This document shows positions 49,469 through 61,028 of a stretch of 64,000 bases of DNA, piece after piece. Source of the DNA: Simmondsia chinensis. Taxonomy: Eukaryota; Streptophyta; Magnoliopsida; Caryophyllales; Simmondsiaceae. Under the pieces are notes generated by a model. That model made no database searches, had not been told where the DNA came from, and saw nothing but the letters and a program-made list of their open reading frames with translations. The first letter of the stretch is position 1. Each line of letters opens with the position of its first letter. The stretch covers positions 7,727,501 through 7,791,500 of the forward strand of contig JAGTTD010000022.1 in assembly GCA_018398585.1 (NCBI GenBank), read 5' to 3'. A program made the position numbers and the translations under genes.

Positions 49469-50847
49469 GCCCTATAGTCGATGCATAGTCTTAGGGACCC
49501 GTCATACTTCTTGTGGAACAACACAGGGGCACCGAACGGGGCCTTGGAAGGACGACTGAATCCCGAATCAAGCAAATCTTTCAGTTGTCTCCTCAATTCC
49601 TCCAGCTCCTTAGGAGACATACGATATGAGGCCATGGCCGGTGGTCTCGTTCCCGGCTTTAGCTTAATCTCATGGTCCACCTCACGTCGAGGTGGGAGCT
49701 TCGTTGGAAGCTCGGGCGGCATAACGTCCTTAAACTCTTGTAGGACGTCCTGAATCTCCTCTGGTACAGGTACCGCATCAATCGGGCCCTCATCTATCTT
49801 GAGAGCGGCAAGATAGGTGGGCTGCTTCTTCCGCAACCCCTTAGCTAACTGCATCGCTGAAAGTGCCTTGCCCCTACTCTCCAGTTCCCGGCTCAAAGGT
49901 ACCAGGTGCACCTTCTCCCCCGTTAAGACGCATAGAGTATCGAGGCAAGGTAGAGGCATTGCGCGTACCTTGTCCAAGAACTCCATACCCAAGACAAGTT
50001 TGAAGTCGTCCATGGGCATGACGGAGAGGTTGATCTTCCCCCTCCAATCTCCAACCTGTACCTCAACATCTCAGGCCATGCCAAGGGCGGGCTGAGCACC
50101 AGCATTAACGGTCTTTAGCCACCCTCCATCCTTGACAACACGGAGGGCTAGTCTCCGTGCTTCATCTTCGGACACAAAGTTATGCGTTGCACCTGTGTCA
50201 ACGAGTGCATGTGCATCGTCGCCATTCACCTGTACAGCCGCATACATCAACCCTTTAGAAGGGGCCTTCACGGGCTCAACTCTTGAGGCAGCATTCAGCA
50301 ATTGGAGGGAACCAATCTGGGTTGCCTCCGACGTTTCTACTCTATCTTCCTCCATCTTCGAAACGAGGGCATTGAGTGCCTTTCTCTTGGGGCACTCTAG
50401 GGCCATATGTGGTCCCTCACAAAAGAAACATTTAGGGGTCCAAGGTTCTTTGGGCTTACCCTTGAACCGACGATCATCACTCTTTTGGAAGGGACGCGGC
50501 TTGTCCTTCTGCTTTTCTTCCCCGCCTCTTCCTTTGTCACCCTTCTTTTCTTTCTGCTTGGGAGTCTCCCTCCGGTATTCTACCAACGACTCGGCTGCAA
50601 CGATCGCGGCAGATAAATCAGGGACATTACGGCGCTGCAACTCCTGCTTGGCCCATGTTTGGAGCCCATTAAGGAAGAAGAATTTCTTGTCTCGCTCAGG
50701 GAGGTCTGGGATCTCCAAGACAAGCTTCGTGAACTCTTCAACATACTCCCGGATCGAGCCTGTATGCTTCAAGCGTCTTAATCGGGCCCGGGCTTCGTCC
50801 TCCGCATCTTTTGGATAGAATTGGGAGCGGAGCTCTTGTTTAAACAC
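49465..50847 (-). pseudogene. Nested gypsy capsid end, zinc knuckle, protease and RT start
   Basis: 50847-50071 has gag tail (FYPKDAEDEARARLRRLKHT, EFTKLVLEIPDLPERDKKFF), a knuckle-like CFFCEGPHMALECP, and a protease site ALVDTGATHNFV. After the stop at 50071-50073 the frame resumes at 50019 with FKLVLGMEFLDKVRAMPLP and the RT thumb approach to CIDYR, ending at 49465. Confidence 0.87.
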
Positions 50848-50850
50848 ATC

Positions 50851-51489
50851 CTAGGTATCCATAACAACAGTCCCCTGAGCAATGTCTTCTCTCTTCTGCT
50901 TCCACCATAGGCTAGCAGAGTCGGTCAAGAAGAGTGCTGCAGAGTTGATGTGTTGTGCCTCACTATGCAGGCCAAGGTGATCAAAGTATAGCTCCAAGCC
51001 GCTGAAGAACCCATTGAGCATTTTGGCATCACGGCGTCCATCATAGGATTTGGGACGAGGGACATCCACTTTGACAAGCTCAGGCGCTGCACCCGAACGA
51101 TTGGCAACTGCAGCCTTACATAGGGACAAGTCCTCCTTTTGTGCCCTCACTTCGGCCTCCAGGGTAGCAAGTCTATCATTTACTCACTCAAGAGCATCCA
51201 CACGAGCCACCAAGGCATCGAGTCGCGCATCCACCTCTTGTCTTAGCAAGTGCGTGGTGGAGTTTAGCGCCTCTAGCACATCTCCCCGAATGTCATCCTG
51301 TCCTTCTTCCGAGGACGAGCGTTGGACCTTGGCAACAAGTATGTCCATTTGTCGGGACAACTCTGCCACGGCCAACTCCACCCTATCCATGCGCTCGGCA
51401 AGGTCCTTGTTGGGCTTCTTTCCTTTCCCCCTCACATGGGTTTCCACATCCGTCAACGTGGACTCCGCCATAGTTACGGGCCTCAACAC
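50851..51489 (-). pseudogene. Nested gypsy gag N-terminal part
   Basis: From ATG 51489 the protein begins with a coiled-coil-like region (MDRVELAVAELSRQMDILVA; LNSTTHLLRQEVDARLDALV), stops at 51184, and continues in the same frame at 51150 (VDVPRPKSYDGRRDAKMLNG; ALFLTDSASLWWKQKREDI), stopping at 50851. Typical plant gypsy gag. Confidence 0.82.
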
Positions 51490-51897
51490 AACCCAAACAC
51501 GATAACACCACTACACAAGCAATGCATGATCCAAAGGCAACCTTGTGCACTTCAAGTGCACACCAGGACACCAATTTTGCACCCGGAACACCTACTCGCA
51601 GCAACCCTCAACACTGTGACAGCACCTTGCGCAGGACCCTATGACACTGAGATAGCACCAATGTCACAGCAAGCTCAACACACACACCTCTTCTGCTGCT
51701 AAGCGCAACCCTTGCGCTATGAAGGACAACACTTGCGCAACCCAATGCAAGCAACCCATACACCAGGACACACCCGGAGCAAGCTAATGCCTCTGAAAAC
51801 CCGAAATTGTGCAACCGAAGGGACAAAGGGTGCGTAACCCAAAGGGACTCGTGCCCAGCCTGGCGCACCTATATGGGAACGTGGCTCTGATACCAAC

Positions 51898-52512
51898 TGT
51901 CACAAGCCGGTCCTTGGGACACCAACTTGCGAGGCCTTAGCTACTTGCGACACCGATCGAGTGCTAAGTCAGCCTTTCGATACATTGAACCTATTTTGAG
52001 GACAAGGGATTTAGTGGTGTTTATGAAGTGTTTGGAAATGAGGGACAAGAGAGAACAATGGGGAAAAAATGCTTTATTACTAGAACAAGGCTTAACAGTG
52101 TACAAGGCAATGGAAGGCTTGGTGGTTGGATGCCAAATGACACCCCCACACCCCCTATTTATACTTAGGGACCCCCTCCCCTTCTTCACCGACCTTCTAG
52201 GTCAGTTTGGAGCCTTCTAGGCTCCCTTGGGGTCCTAGTTTCCTCTAGAAGCTTCTCTTGTTCATTAAGACACCATCCTTAGTCAATGTATCAAGAAGCT
52301 TCTAGAAGCTACTAGGCTAGAATATACAAGAATACTCTAGAACATGCAAGAATATACATGAATGTTCCGGAATGATCTAGAACCCATATTTCTAGTACTT
52401 TCTAGGGCCTAGAACACTCTAGAAACATCCGGAAAAATATTGCACACTATATATTTACATCAAAGGGACCTCAAACGTGTCCTTCCCCTCATTGGCGGGT
52501 CAATGCGTGACA
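51898..52512 (-). repeat. 5' LTR of the nested gypsy
   Basis: Transcription start side of the minus-strand element. TATA box TATAAATA (plus 52156-52163). Heat-shock-type arrays upstream on that strand at 52295-52307 and 52360-52372. Its end abuts the outer element at WLAKLMGF. Confidence 0.9.
52295..52372. promoter_or_regulatory. Two three-unit heat shock elements in the 5' LTR
   Basis: GAA 52295, TTC 52300, GAA 52305; and GAA 52360, TTC 52365, GAA 52370: both at exact 5-bp steps. They lie 130-215 bp upstream of the TATA box on the transcribed (minus) strand. Confidence 0.78.
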
Positions 52513-54075
52513 TATGGCTAGCTAAACTGATGGGATTTATCTATGTCATAGATTACAAGAAAGGCAAAGAGAATGCGGTAGCTGATGCACTTTCCAGAAT
52601 TTCAAGCCAGCAGATTACAGGTATGTTGCTGTCATCAGTGGATAGCAACTTATATCCTATGATCCAGCTCACTTGGCAAACGTACCCTACTCTCAAGCAA
52701 TTGATAGAACAGCTAGAATGTGATCCTCGACAGCATTCAAAGTACAGTTGGCAAGCAGGCCAACTAAAGAGGAAGGGAAAATTGGTAGTGGGACATGATG
52801 AAGCACTCAAGAGCAAAATCCTTCAGTGGTTACACACCTCAGCCAGTGGGTTACACTTAGGCGGGGATGCTGCTCTTCATCGCATCAAATCCATGTTCTT
52901 CTGGAAGGGTATGACTTAAGATGTGACCTGCTATATCAAGCAATGTCCCATTTGCCAAGCTTGCAAGAATGAGAATGTAGCTTCTCCGGGCTTTCTTCTT
53001 CAACCCTTACCCGTACCAGATTCCATTTGGACTGATATCTTCATGGATTTTATTGAATGACTCCCTTGGTCCTTTGGCAAGGATGTCATCTTTGTGGTGG
53101 TAGATCACTTGAGCAGGGCTGCACACTTCTTAGCTCTGACACACCCTTATTTAGCATTCTTAGTTGCACAAATGTTTATGGATCACATCTATAAACTTCA
53201 TGGCCTACCACGTTCCATAGTTAGTGATAGAGATGTTGTATTTCAAAGTGAATTCTGGTAAGCCTTGTTCACTATCCAAGGGGTAGAATTGCATCTATCT
53301 ATAGCCTACCATCCACAAACAGATGGCCAAACTGAAGTAGTCAATAGAGGATTAGAGACCTATTTGATATGTATGTGCAGTACTCATCCATATCAGCGGT
53401 CCAAATGGCTACCATTAGCCGAATGGTGGTACAACACCACTTGGCATTCATCAACACAGAAGACCCCTTATGAAGTTATGTATCGACAACCTCCTCCATT
53501 GCACATTGCATACATTCCAGGGGAGACTCAAGTAGAATCTATGGACAAGAGTCTCCAGCATCGAGAAGAGATCATCAAGGTGATTAAGTATCACTTTGCT
53601 AAAGCTCAAAATTGCATGAAGCAACTTGCTGACAGGAAGAGGACAGGCCGAAGCTTCCAGCCAAGTGATTGGGCCTACTTGAAGTTACATCCCTACAGAC
53701 AACTCTCGACGGCACATAGAAGCAATCACAAACTCTCCCCTAAGTATTATGGCCCCTTTATGGTTCTTACAGAAGTGGGAAGAGTAGCTTACAGATTGGA
53801 GCTACCATATTCAACAAAAATCCACAATGTTTTTCATGTTTCTTAGCTTAAACCTCACTTCGGCCTTCTTCCTACTACCTTAACTCCCATACCAACTGAT
53901 ATTAATGTAGCACCTGCAAGGAACCTGAGCTGATACTAGAGAGGATGATGGTGAACCGCAATAACCGAGCTACAACTAAGGTCCTATTGAAATGGAAGGG
54001 ACAACCACGCGAAGAAGCTTCATGGAAATACTTATATAATCTTCAGTTGAAGTTCCCAGATTTCCACCCTTGAGG
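52513..54075 (+). pseudogene. Outer gypsy RNase H end, integrase and chromodomain
   Basis: Resumes with WLAKLMGFIYVIDYKKGKEN and VADALSRISS, then the integrase zinc finger (GLHLGGDAALHRIKSMFFWK; CYIKQCPICQACK), core ([40 protein letters not shown]), C-terminal [23 protein letters not shown], and a chromodomain-like LKWKGQPREEASW in shifted frame (near 53985). Stops at 52917-52919, about 53058, 53260 and 53844-53846. Confidence 0.88.
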
Positions 54076-54479
54076 ACAAGGGTGAAATTAGGGGGGAAGT
54101 ATTGATGCAGTTAAAGAAAATCAGAGGAAGTTTCATATGGGTTTTTGACGGGAAGTAGTGCGGGAGCTCTGGCACGTGAGCGGCACATGATGCGGTAGAG
54201 TTAGTTAGGCTATTTTTAGATATTTTCAACTATATTTCTATTTTTAGCACTTTTATGTAATTTCTTGCAATTTTCTTTAATTTGTTAATTTTCCAATATA
54301 AATAGTTAGAGATGTATGATTTAGGGTTTATACATGATAATGCACTTTTCTTTTTCCCCCTAATTTCCCTTCTCTTCTCCCTTCAAACTCTAAGACCCTT
54401 CTTTTCTCCCTTAAACCTCTAAATTGTTACTTTTAGATTGGAATTGGCATCGTTGGATTGGTAATTTGGTATAATCGGG

Positions 54480-55500
54480 CCAGATTGAGTTAATTGGCCT
54501 GTGATTATACTTTGACTGATTGATATTTGGTCTATTCTAGGTTTGTGGACCGCTTATTATTTGATCTGGTTTTGAGTGTGATGCTTACATTCATAGGGGT
54601 TTTCGATTTGGTCTGGTCTGGGTTTGTGCTGATGAAGACGCCTACTTATAGCACAACTTTTTAGAGCTCGCAAAATCGGATACGACAAAGTAATGAGACA
54701 CGAATATAATGGGTTTCGGTTAGGCTTTTTGAAGTTGGGTCGAATTTGGGTTGACCCGTTTAACTTGTTTGGTAATTTGGTTGAATTTAAATTTTACTCG
54801 TTTAACCCATTTTCAACATGCTTGACCAGTTTATATAGTTTTGGTAGGCGTGTGAATGGCAATATATAAGGGAGCGGCTGGAATGAGAATGGAAGTTTTG
54901 TAAGAATATGAGAAAATTAAATCTATATTGTTAGATCTTAAATAAAATTGATCAATTGTTCCAAAATGCTCATCGTATCCGGAGCCCTACCACCACCACC
55001 ACCCACCACCACTACTGCCACTCCCGCCACCGCCACCCATCTGAGATCCCTATGTTCATCACCACCGCCACCCACCATCACAACTGCCACCACTGCCACT
55101 GCCACTGCTACTGCCACCCATCTCTCTCTCTCCATCCCATCTCAAATTCTTACAGTCACTACCACTCACCACCGCCGCTGCTGCCGCCGCCACCGCTCCC
55201 TATATATACATATATATATAGGTATCCTATTTCACATAAGATAGTTTAAACTATATTTAGTAATATTAATTTGATAGTTTATTTTAATAATTATTAATAT
55301 GTCTAGCATTTTGTTAGAAAAATAACTAATATAATTAAATGGGTAATAATTGAGTTGGGTAATGATTGAGTTCCTAACCCGTTTAATAAATGGGTCGGAT
55401 TCGGGTTGGCTCCATTTTTTGAGCTCCTCACATAACACGAACACGATATGACACATTTGTCAGCCCTACGACGAACAAAGTTTGGTATAATTAAGCGAAG
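54480..55500. other. Intergenic repeats with CCA-rich low complexity
   Basis: 54700-54850 and 55360-55470 carry GGGTTGACCCGTTTAAC / CCCGTTTAATAAATGGGTCG words of an old plant repeat. 54980-55200 is a compound CCA/CCG microsatellite. Frames across it are just proline, threonine and histidine runs. A TATATA run follows near 55201-55220. Confidence 0.5.
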
Positions 55501-56228
55501 CACAATACAACTATTTTAAGACTTCTTTGAATGAATTATGCGGTCAATTGAGTTGCGCGTGATCAATTGGACTTTCATGTGACCAATATTGTTTCCCCTT
55601 CTATAACTAAAGACCCCCTCATTGATTGAGTCGATTATTTTCCCCGAATGGAGAAGGTTTCTTGAATGGACTTTTGATACATTATTTGACAATATTGAAA
55701 ATTCTATTACCAAAGTTGTCATATATATTATGAAAATTTGTTGACAAGTTAATTAAAATACAAATACCGCAAAATATATGGTTAACATAGTTTAAAACAA
55801 CGGTTGGCTAAAGAAAGTGTCTCACAGGAAGACGCAAGTCATTTATAAAAAAAATAAAAAAAGGCATCGATATAACATAACATAAAAAGATAAGATCTAA
55901 ACAATTCATTTAATTTTTTGACGATGAGACAATCACATCAATGCTCTTTGTATTTTCTTTCAGAATCGTGTTCCTTTTTCACGTATTAGTGAAACAATCA
56001 CCCTTCTTGTTCATGTATTTTGACCAATAAACAATATGGTCTAGTCACTCTTAGTGCCTATTTGGACGTATCATTTTGGAGCCAATATATGCTTCTTAAC
56101 TGAATAACATTATTAAATTGTTTTCGGATGTTTGACCTACATGTAAAAGTGCTTTTAGCGCTTTTTGATAAAAGTAAAATCTATTTTTCTACTTCTAGAA
56201 AAAGCCCTTGGAAACATGTTCTTTCTTT
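55501..56228. other. Intergenic spacer, nothing recognised
   Basis: No gene or defined element found. 56030-56160 has a MITE-like composition without confirmed ends. Confidence 0.45.
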
Positions 56229-56345
56229 TTGGAGTTGGGGATATTTCCAAAACATCCTCTTTACAGGATAAGATTGCGCACATCTTTACCTTTCTATACC
56301 CTGTCTTTGCGGGAGCCTTTTTAAGATACTGGGCTGCTATTGTAG
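56229..56345 (+). mobile_element. Decayed Au/RTE-tail SINE
   Basis: GGATAAGATTGCGCACATCT, ATACCCTGTCTTTGCGGGAG and ATACTGGGCTGCTATTG follow the family order with several mismatches. Confidence 0.55.
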
Positions 56346-56459
56346 AAAGAAGCCCAGAGTAAAAGAAGGTAGCCTCACCTATTATTTAAAAAATTAATTG
56401 TAGAAAAGTAATTTAAAAAAAGCAATAATTTTACATTATGGCTAAACAGCCCCTTAGAT

Positions 56460-56742
56460 TGTGGCTAATCTATTTCCTTTCATGAACACAAGTGTTTCGT
56501 CCACAGAACTAATGTCAAACTCCCTGCCTTTATCAAGTACTCTTGATATGGCCTATATATCTCAAACTGTAACTCTAAATCTGCCATGTAAGTTTCCCCT
56601 GTTAAAGACGGAAAACCGAGGAGGCGATTCTGAGGCGATAACAACAAATCAAAATCTATAATTACAAAATGATTCTGCCATTCGGGGATAATGTGTAAAA
56701 GCATCTTCGACATTGATATGTAGTGTACATCACCACAACGAT
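56460..56742 (-). other. Sec1-type gene 3' UTR region
   Basis: Follows the stop codon on the minus strand. Non-coding; no definite poly(A) signal assigned. Confidence 0.4.
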
Positions 56743-59377
56743 TCAGATTCGAAGTCCATCTACTGAGAGGTCTTGTTCTGAGAGCAGCTTCAGTTTCTGC
56801 AGAACCAACACCAAAAATATGGGTTGCAATAAAGCAATCATGAAAAACAAGCATTTTTGATGGGTGAATCATGAAATGCTCCTTTTATTCTAAAATAATT
56901 GTCCTTCAAAACAGCAAGATTTGATTGGTGTAGCGGTAAATACTTCCCACCTGCAAGCATGAGGTCTCAGGTTCAAACTTACCTTTCTCATTCCCATTTG
57001 TTGCTGGCCCTACATAGGGCAAACATTGTACTCCTTACCACTATAAGACGTCACTTCTTTTTACTTAAGTTGATTTTACTTTTTTTGTATATAACATTTG
57101 TTTGACAAGTTTGCACCTTTTTCATGTTAAAAATGCTGCTGAAACAATGATCTAAAAGATTTTAGCTCACAAATCCTCCTAACAATTTTGAAACGAATAG
57201 AAACTGTTTGCAAATTGAAACTACACACCTAGAATGCATAAGATCAGATGTGCATCAGCAATTTCATGCAATACTCTCTACAGTGTTTGATAAACCCTGG
57301 ATTCTGTTTGGTTGGCGATGGCCAATAGTTGAACTTTGATGAAGAGTTTTCACAGTAGAATCCATATAACTGACTACTAGTAAATGAGTCCATATAAAGG
57401 AGTGGTGCTTTTCTTCACGTGCTCATATGCGGAGATTGCTTGGAGAGACATGGAGGTGGCTAAATATTGAGTACAAGGCTAGGAGCTGACCGAGTAACCT
57501 TCATTCGTATCAGAGATCGATCCAGCAGATCTCGTAGGTTCGGAAAATGGCTCAATTAGTTTTTGTTTATAATATTTGGGGTTAGCACTGCTTGGATTTT
57601 TATAGGGAGATGTAAAGAATTAGTGTTTTGGTTTGTATGGTGAAATATCCAGCGTGGACAAGAATTAACCAGAAATTTTCTCAAGGTTTAAGGGAAGAGT
57701 CTTTTGGATCTATTTTGCGTGATGTGTGTAGAGTGTAAGGCTAGTTGATTCAATGGAATGCATTTTCTTTATGGAAATTTTTTTTTAACAAAATAATTTC
57801 AATTAAAAATGTTCTATCCTTAAAATTTTATTGTCTTTATAGCTAAAGAAAATGGTTTCATTTTCTAAACTTGTATGAGGTTTGTGCTTGGCCAAGCTGA
57901 TCTCGAACTAAACATAAGATGTGAAATTACCACAACATTTTCCCCTTCATGAAGGGAAACATTCTCCCTTTCGTGAAAGAAAGTCAATTTCCACTCAGTG
58001 AAGGAAATCATTTTCTGGAATTGCAGTTTGTTGCTATGAAGCTATACAAAGAAATAATAGAATTGAGAAGAAAAATGTTTCCCGTCAAAACAAATAGAGT
58101 CTAAATGTTTCGTGATTAATAGAACCGTTTTGCTTGCCTTTCAATCGAGCAAAAAGTCCGATGTATTTTGCGTCCTGATACACCAAGAATAACACTTGGG
58201 TGCGAGAATCCCCATAAGTCAAAACTTCCAATGTGGCACTTTCGGCATATATGGTGTAAATACTCTTAAATTTCATTGCAATACAAAAGGAATAAGAAGT
58301 CCTATATTTACCGTAATATATCGCGGAGGATCATCAACACTTGTTGTGCCTATGATAATTTCCCTCTTGAATTTTGAAGTGAGCTTGTGACAAACTCGCA
58401 TCTGACAGCAATATCAACAAACATGAACCTTAATTCAGATGTTACGACCCAATCTGCAAACTTGTTCTAAAATACAAACAAGGTTGAGGTCTTTCGACAA
58501 AAGGCTCTATGTTCACATCTCCAACTTTGCTTGCTTGCTTCTCAAAAGAAGGCCACCCTTCTAATTGATGATAAAACTAGAAAACGTACCTCAGATCTAG
58601 TTGCACCGCCAATAATAAATATGAAAATACGCTTTCCCATCTTCTTAAGATCATTAGATGCCGTTTTCAAAACCGAATCGCTGGAGAGGACAAAAGGATA
58701 CATCAATCATGGAACAATCTACGTACACTAAACCGGATATATAGGTAGAGTGCATAAGATGAAATAACCATAACAGTTGTTACATGATGTATTTTGAGCA
58801 AGTCCATGACGCAATTGACCACTACAAAATGGTAGTTTTGTGATGGATTTTTCAATGCCTATATATATATTGTATAAAACATAAATGTGTTAACATGTTA
58901 GAAATACTGAAAACATATTAAGATTAATGATTATAATTTGCATCAATATTCATTTACATTGTCGCAAACATTAGGCTTACTCTAAGGTTAGCAAACGTGT
59001 TGTGTTTTGTTGTGTTAGTATTCACGTTATAAGAGGGGAATTAGAAAAAGGCAACCCATGTAATACATGGGTAACTTACTCATTTAATTGTAAATGACAT
59101 TTTTAATTATATGTTAGTTCATCAACTAACAAATATGCCAATGATATGCTCTTACATTTAACACTAGTAATGAATACATGATATATGTACAACAATAATA
59201 ACAAAAACCTAGTGCCTCAAGGGCTCCCACGAATGTAGGGTTTGGGGGCCAGTTCAAGGTGTTATCCTAAAGGGAGGCTGTGTCCAAGAATACATGATAT
59301 ATGTATCATTTAAAACAAATTCTCAAATATCATGACAAACATGTTTAAATTATCTCACATCAACATCAGCTATATAA

Positions 59378-59420
<43 letters not shown>

Positions 59421-59962
59421 ACCTAATATAATTATATTAATAGGTTAAACGTGCTGACAACAGGTTAACCTAACACAAAACCAAATCTGATGCAATTACT
59501 ATCACGAGTTAAATGTGTCAACCCAATCAACCCAACTTCAAAAACCCCAACCCAAACCCACTACCTCTATGTTGTGTTATATTTTGTTAGCTCTAACTTA
59601 AACATAACTTATGCTCCAAACATGATCACTGCAACCCATCATGTAACATTGACAATAGTATGCTTCCACAACTATGATTTGACCATACGGACTGGAATGG
59701 AGCATGTGAAAGCAAAAGAGTAGAATTTCCGGAAATACAGAAGCAAGGATCATAAACATTACCAGCTTCCATCATCGGAATGGTGAGGCCGGGCCCATGT
59801 TGCTGTTCGTCTTGATCTCATTGAATGCGGATTAGTTGTTGGTGGCGCTCTTGCCGTGGTTCCCTGGCTTTGGCTGCGTTCCTTAATGCTCGGACTTGGT
59901 TCATTTATGCACTGATATTCATTCTTTGGCAGCTCACCTTTGGTCAGACTTTCAATCAGTTC
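56743..59962 (-). CDS. SEC1: Sec1/Munc18-family protein (KEULE/SEC1-type), last four exons
   Basis: SM-family regulator of SNARE-mediated vesicle fusion; plant KEULE acts with syntaxins at the cell plate and plasma membrane. Exons on the minus strand: 59763-59962, 58590-58680, 58312-58401 and 56743-56796 (stop). All have consensus borders and phases fit across joins. Recognised blocks: [40 protein letters not shown], then [60 protein letters not shown], and the tail [17 protein letters not shown]. This is the C-terminal ~145 aa of a protein normally about 660 aa long. The first visible exon starts at an acceptor, and no further exon was found to 61028, so the rest should lie beyond 64000 with the copia element inside the intervening intron, unless the copy is truncated. 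All visible exons are open. Confidence 0.92.
56925..57060 (+). mobile_element. tRNA-derived SINE in the last Sec1-type intron
   Basis: A-box-like TGGTGTAGCGGTAAATAC and B-box-like AGGTTCAAACTTACC at tRNA spacing, followed by a body with CCCTACATAGGGCAAAC and a T-rich end. Confidence 0.6.
57061..58311 (-). other. Last intron of the Sec1-type gene
   Basis: Mostly plain intron sequence. 57915-58110 carries a MITE with GGAAAC/GTGAAAG words related to the one at 21125-21365 (ATGAAGGGAAACATTCTCCC; AAATGTTTCCCGTCAAAAC). No exon found. Confidence 0.45.
58681..59762 (-). other. Sec1-type intron with SINE tail and CA/TA microsatellite
   Basis: An antisense Au/RTE-type SINE tail lies at about 59205-59290 (CTAGTGCCTCAAGGGCTCCC; AAAGGGAGGCTGTGTCC). 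A (CA)n(TA)n microsatellite occupies about 59383-59421. Repeats with CAACCCAATCAACCCAAC follow near 59520. No exon recognised. Confidence 0.5.
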
Positions 59963-60070
59963 CTGAAACATGGCAAAATTTTCATGTTGATTATTATGGT
60001 TGCATGAAGTGAGTGGCAGGAACGGGAGCCTGGTGTTAATTAGAGGACTATTGCCATTTCATTACTTGAG

Positions 60071-60815
60071 CGGTTGTTTGGTATTGTTTTCTATTTGTAA
60101 TGTTTGGTTTTTAAGAAACTAAAAATGGTTTTGGAAACAAATTTTTCTCTTTTTTGCTCAAATTAGGTGAAAAAAAATGAAAACAAGAATAAAAAATGTT
60201 ATGACCCAAGTCGATACCTAGGCCAAAACTCAATCAATACTTGCGGAAATGATGAAAAATGAGAGAAATAGAGGGAGAGACAGAAGAATTCTGCAGAATT
60301 ATGCAGAAAGGGAGAGAGACAGTAGAATTGAGGAAGAAGAGAGAAGAGAGGGAGAAGAGAAATTGAGGGAGAAATTGCTAGTACAAATGTAATTTCATTA
60401 ATTGTGTAAAAGATGCCATTACAATAGAGTATCCCTTGCCTTTTATAGGCTTAACATGATATAAGCAACAAAACTAACTAAAAAACAAAAAATAACAAAA
60501 AATAATAGAAAAATACAGATCTTTGGCGCTAAGAGCCTAACAACTACCAACTACTTTTTCCGCTAAAATGCCATTTAAAAGTTAGTTAGGTATTTTAACT
60601 TGTAAATCCATTTTTTTTGGTAAATTGGGTAGATTAAAATGTTAATTCTAATAATTCTAGTTCAATTCAACAACTTAGAACTAGTAATTAAGAGAATTAA
60701 TCAATTAAAACCCTAGAACATAACAAAAAACTAGATAATATCTTCTCAAAATATGGTTTTTATTTTCTATAAACCAAAAAGCACAAACAAAAATCGATAC
60801 CAAACAGCCCTTGAA
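60071..60815. mobile_element. MITE of family M interrupted by a solo LTR
   Basis: Left part GGTTGTTTGGTATTGTTTTC ... GAAACTAAAAATGG (60071-60196) and right part ATGGTTTTTATTTTC ... ATCGATACCAAACAGCCC (60731-60815) form the two ends of one MITE with inverted termini (GTTTGGTAT / ATACCAAAC). Confidence 0.7.
60197..60725. mobile_element. Solo LTR of an unidentified LTR retrotransposon
   Basis: 529 bp starting TGTTATG and ending CATAACA, exact inverted ends, flanked by AAAAA on both sides (60192-60196, 60726-60730). It has a GA-rich stretch and a TATA-like CTTTTATAGGC near 60441. No internal domains. Orientation uncertain. Confidence 0.72.
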
Positions 60816-61028
60816 TTATTGAAGTACCATTTTAATACTAAGTTTATACGGAACTGAAATTTATAAATCACCTCCTATCAATAATCAATCAGGACAACCT
60901 TTGGTTTTCTTATAACCCCAATTTATTTGTCATATTATTATAATTATTGTTGATTTTTAACACCTGTATTACTTCTTGTGACTCATGGCTGCGCTATAAC
61001 TTGGGATTCCAAGAGAGCTTTATTAAGT
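60816..61028. other. Spacer, nothing recognised
   Basis: No exon of the Sec1-type gene could be identified here. Confidence 0.5.

Larger units (their letters stand above)
46289..52512 (-). mobile_element. Nested gypsy chromovirus, reverse orientation
   Basis: 6224 bp. LTRs at 46289-46895 and 51898-52512 (607 and 615 bp) start TGTCAC and end GTGACA. The primer site (minus AGTTGGTATCAGAGCCAC) abuts the right LTR at 51880-51897, and a purine tract abuts the left LTR at 46896-46909. Flanks TTTG and TATG fit a short target duplication with one mismatch. It interrupts the outer element's RNase H between QQL and WLAKLMGF. One long gag-pol frame is broken by seven stops and one frame change, so it is inactive but younger-looking than its host. 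Confidence 0.94.
42930..54474 (+). mobile_element. Gypsy chromovirus (Reina-like), host of a nested element
   Basis: LTRs at 42930-43309 and 54103-54474 (380 and 372 bp), flanked by a perfect 5-bp duplication TCGGG (42925-42929, 54475-54479). Primer site TGGTATCAGAGCC at 43312-43324; polypurine tract TTAGGGGGGAAG before 54103. Order gag, protease, RT, RNase H, integrase, chromodomain, i.e. Ty3/gypsy. The nested element at 46289-52512 cuts it in the RNase H end. Without it the element is about 5.3 kb. Many stops and frame changes show it is inactive. Its sense strand matches PBF1's. Confidence 0.94.

Noticed and set aside
50132..50818. 228-codon plus-strand frame
   Set aside because: It is antisense to the nested gypsy gag and protease; composition is that of a shadow frame.
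54948..55249. Proline/threonine/histidine-rich frames
   Set aside because: They are translations of a CCA/CCG microsatellite in all phases.
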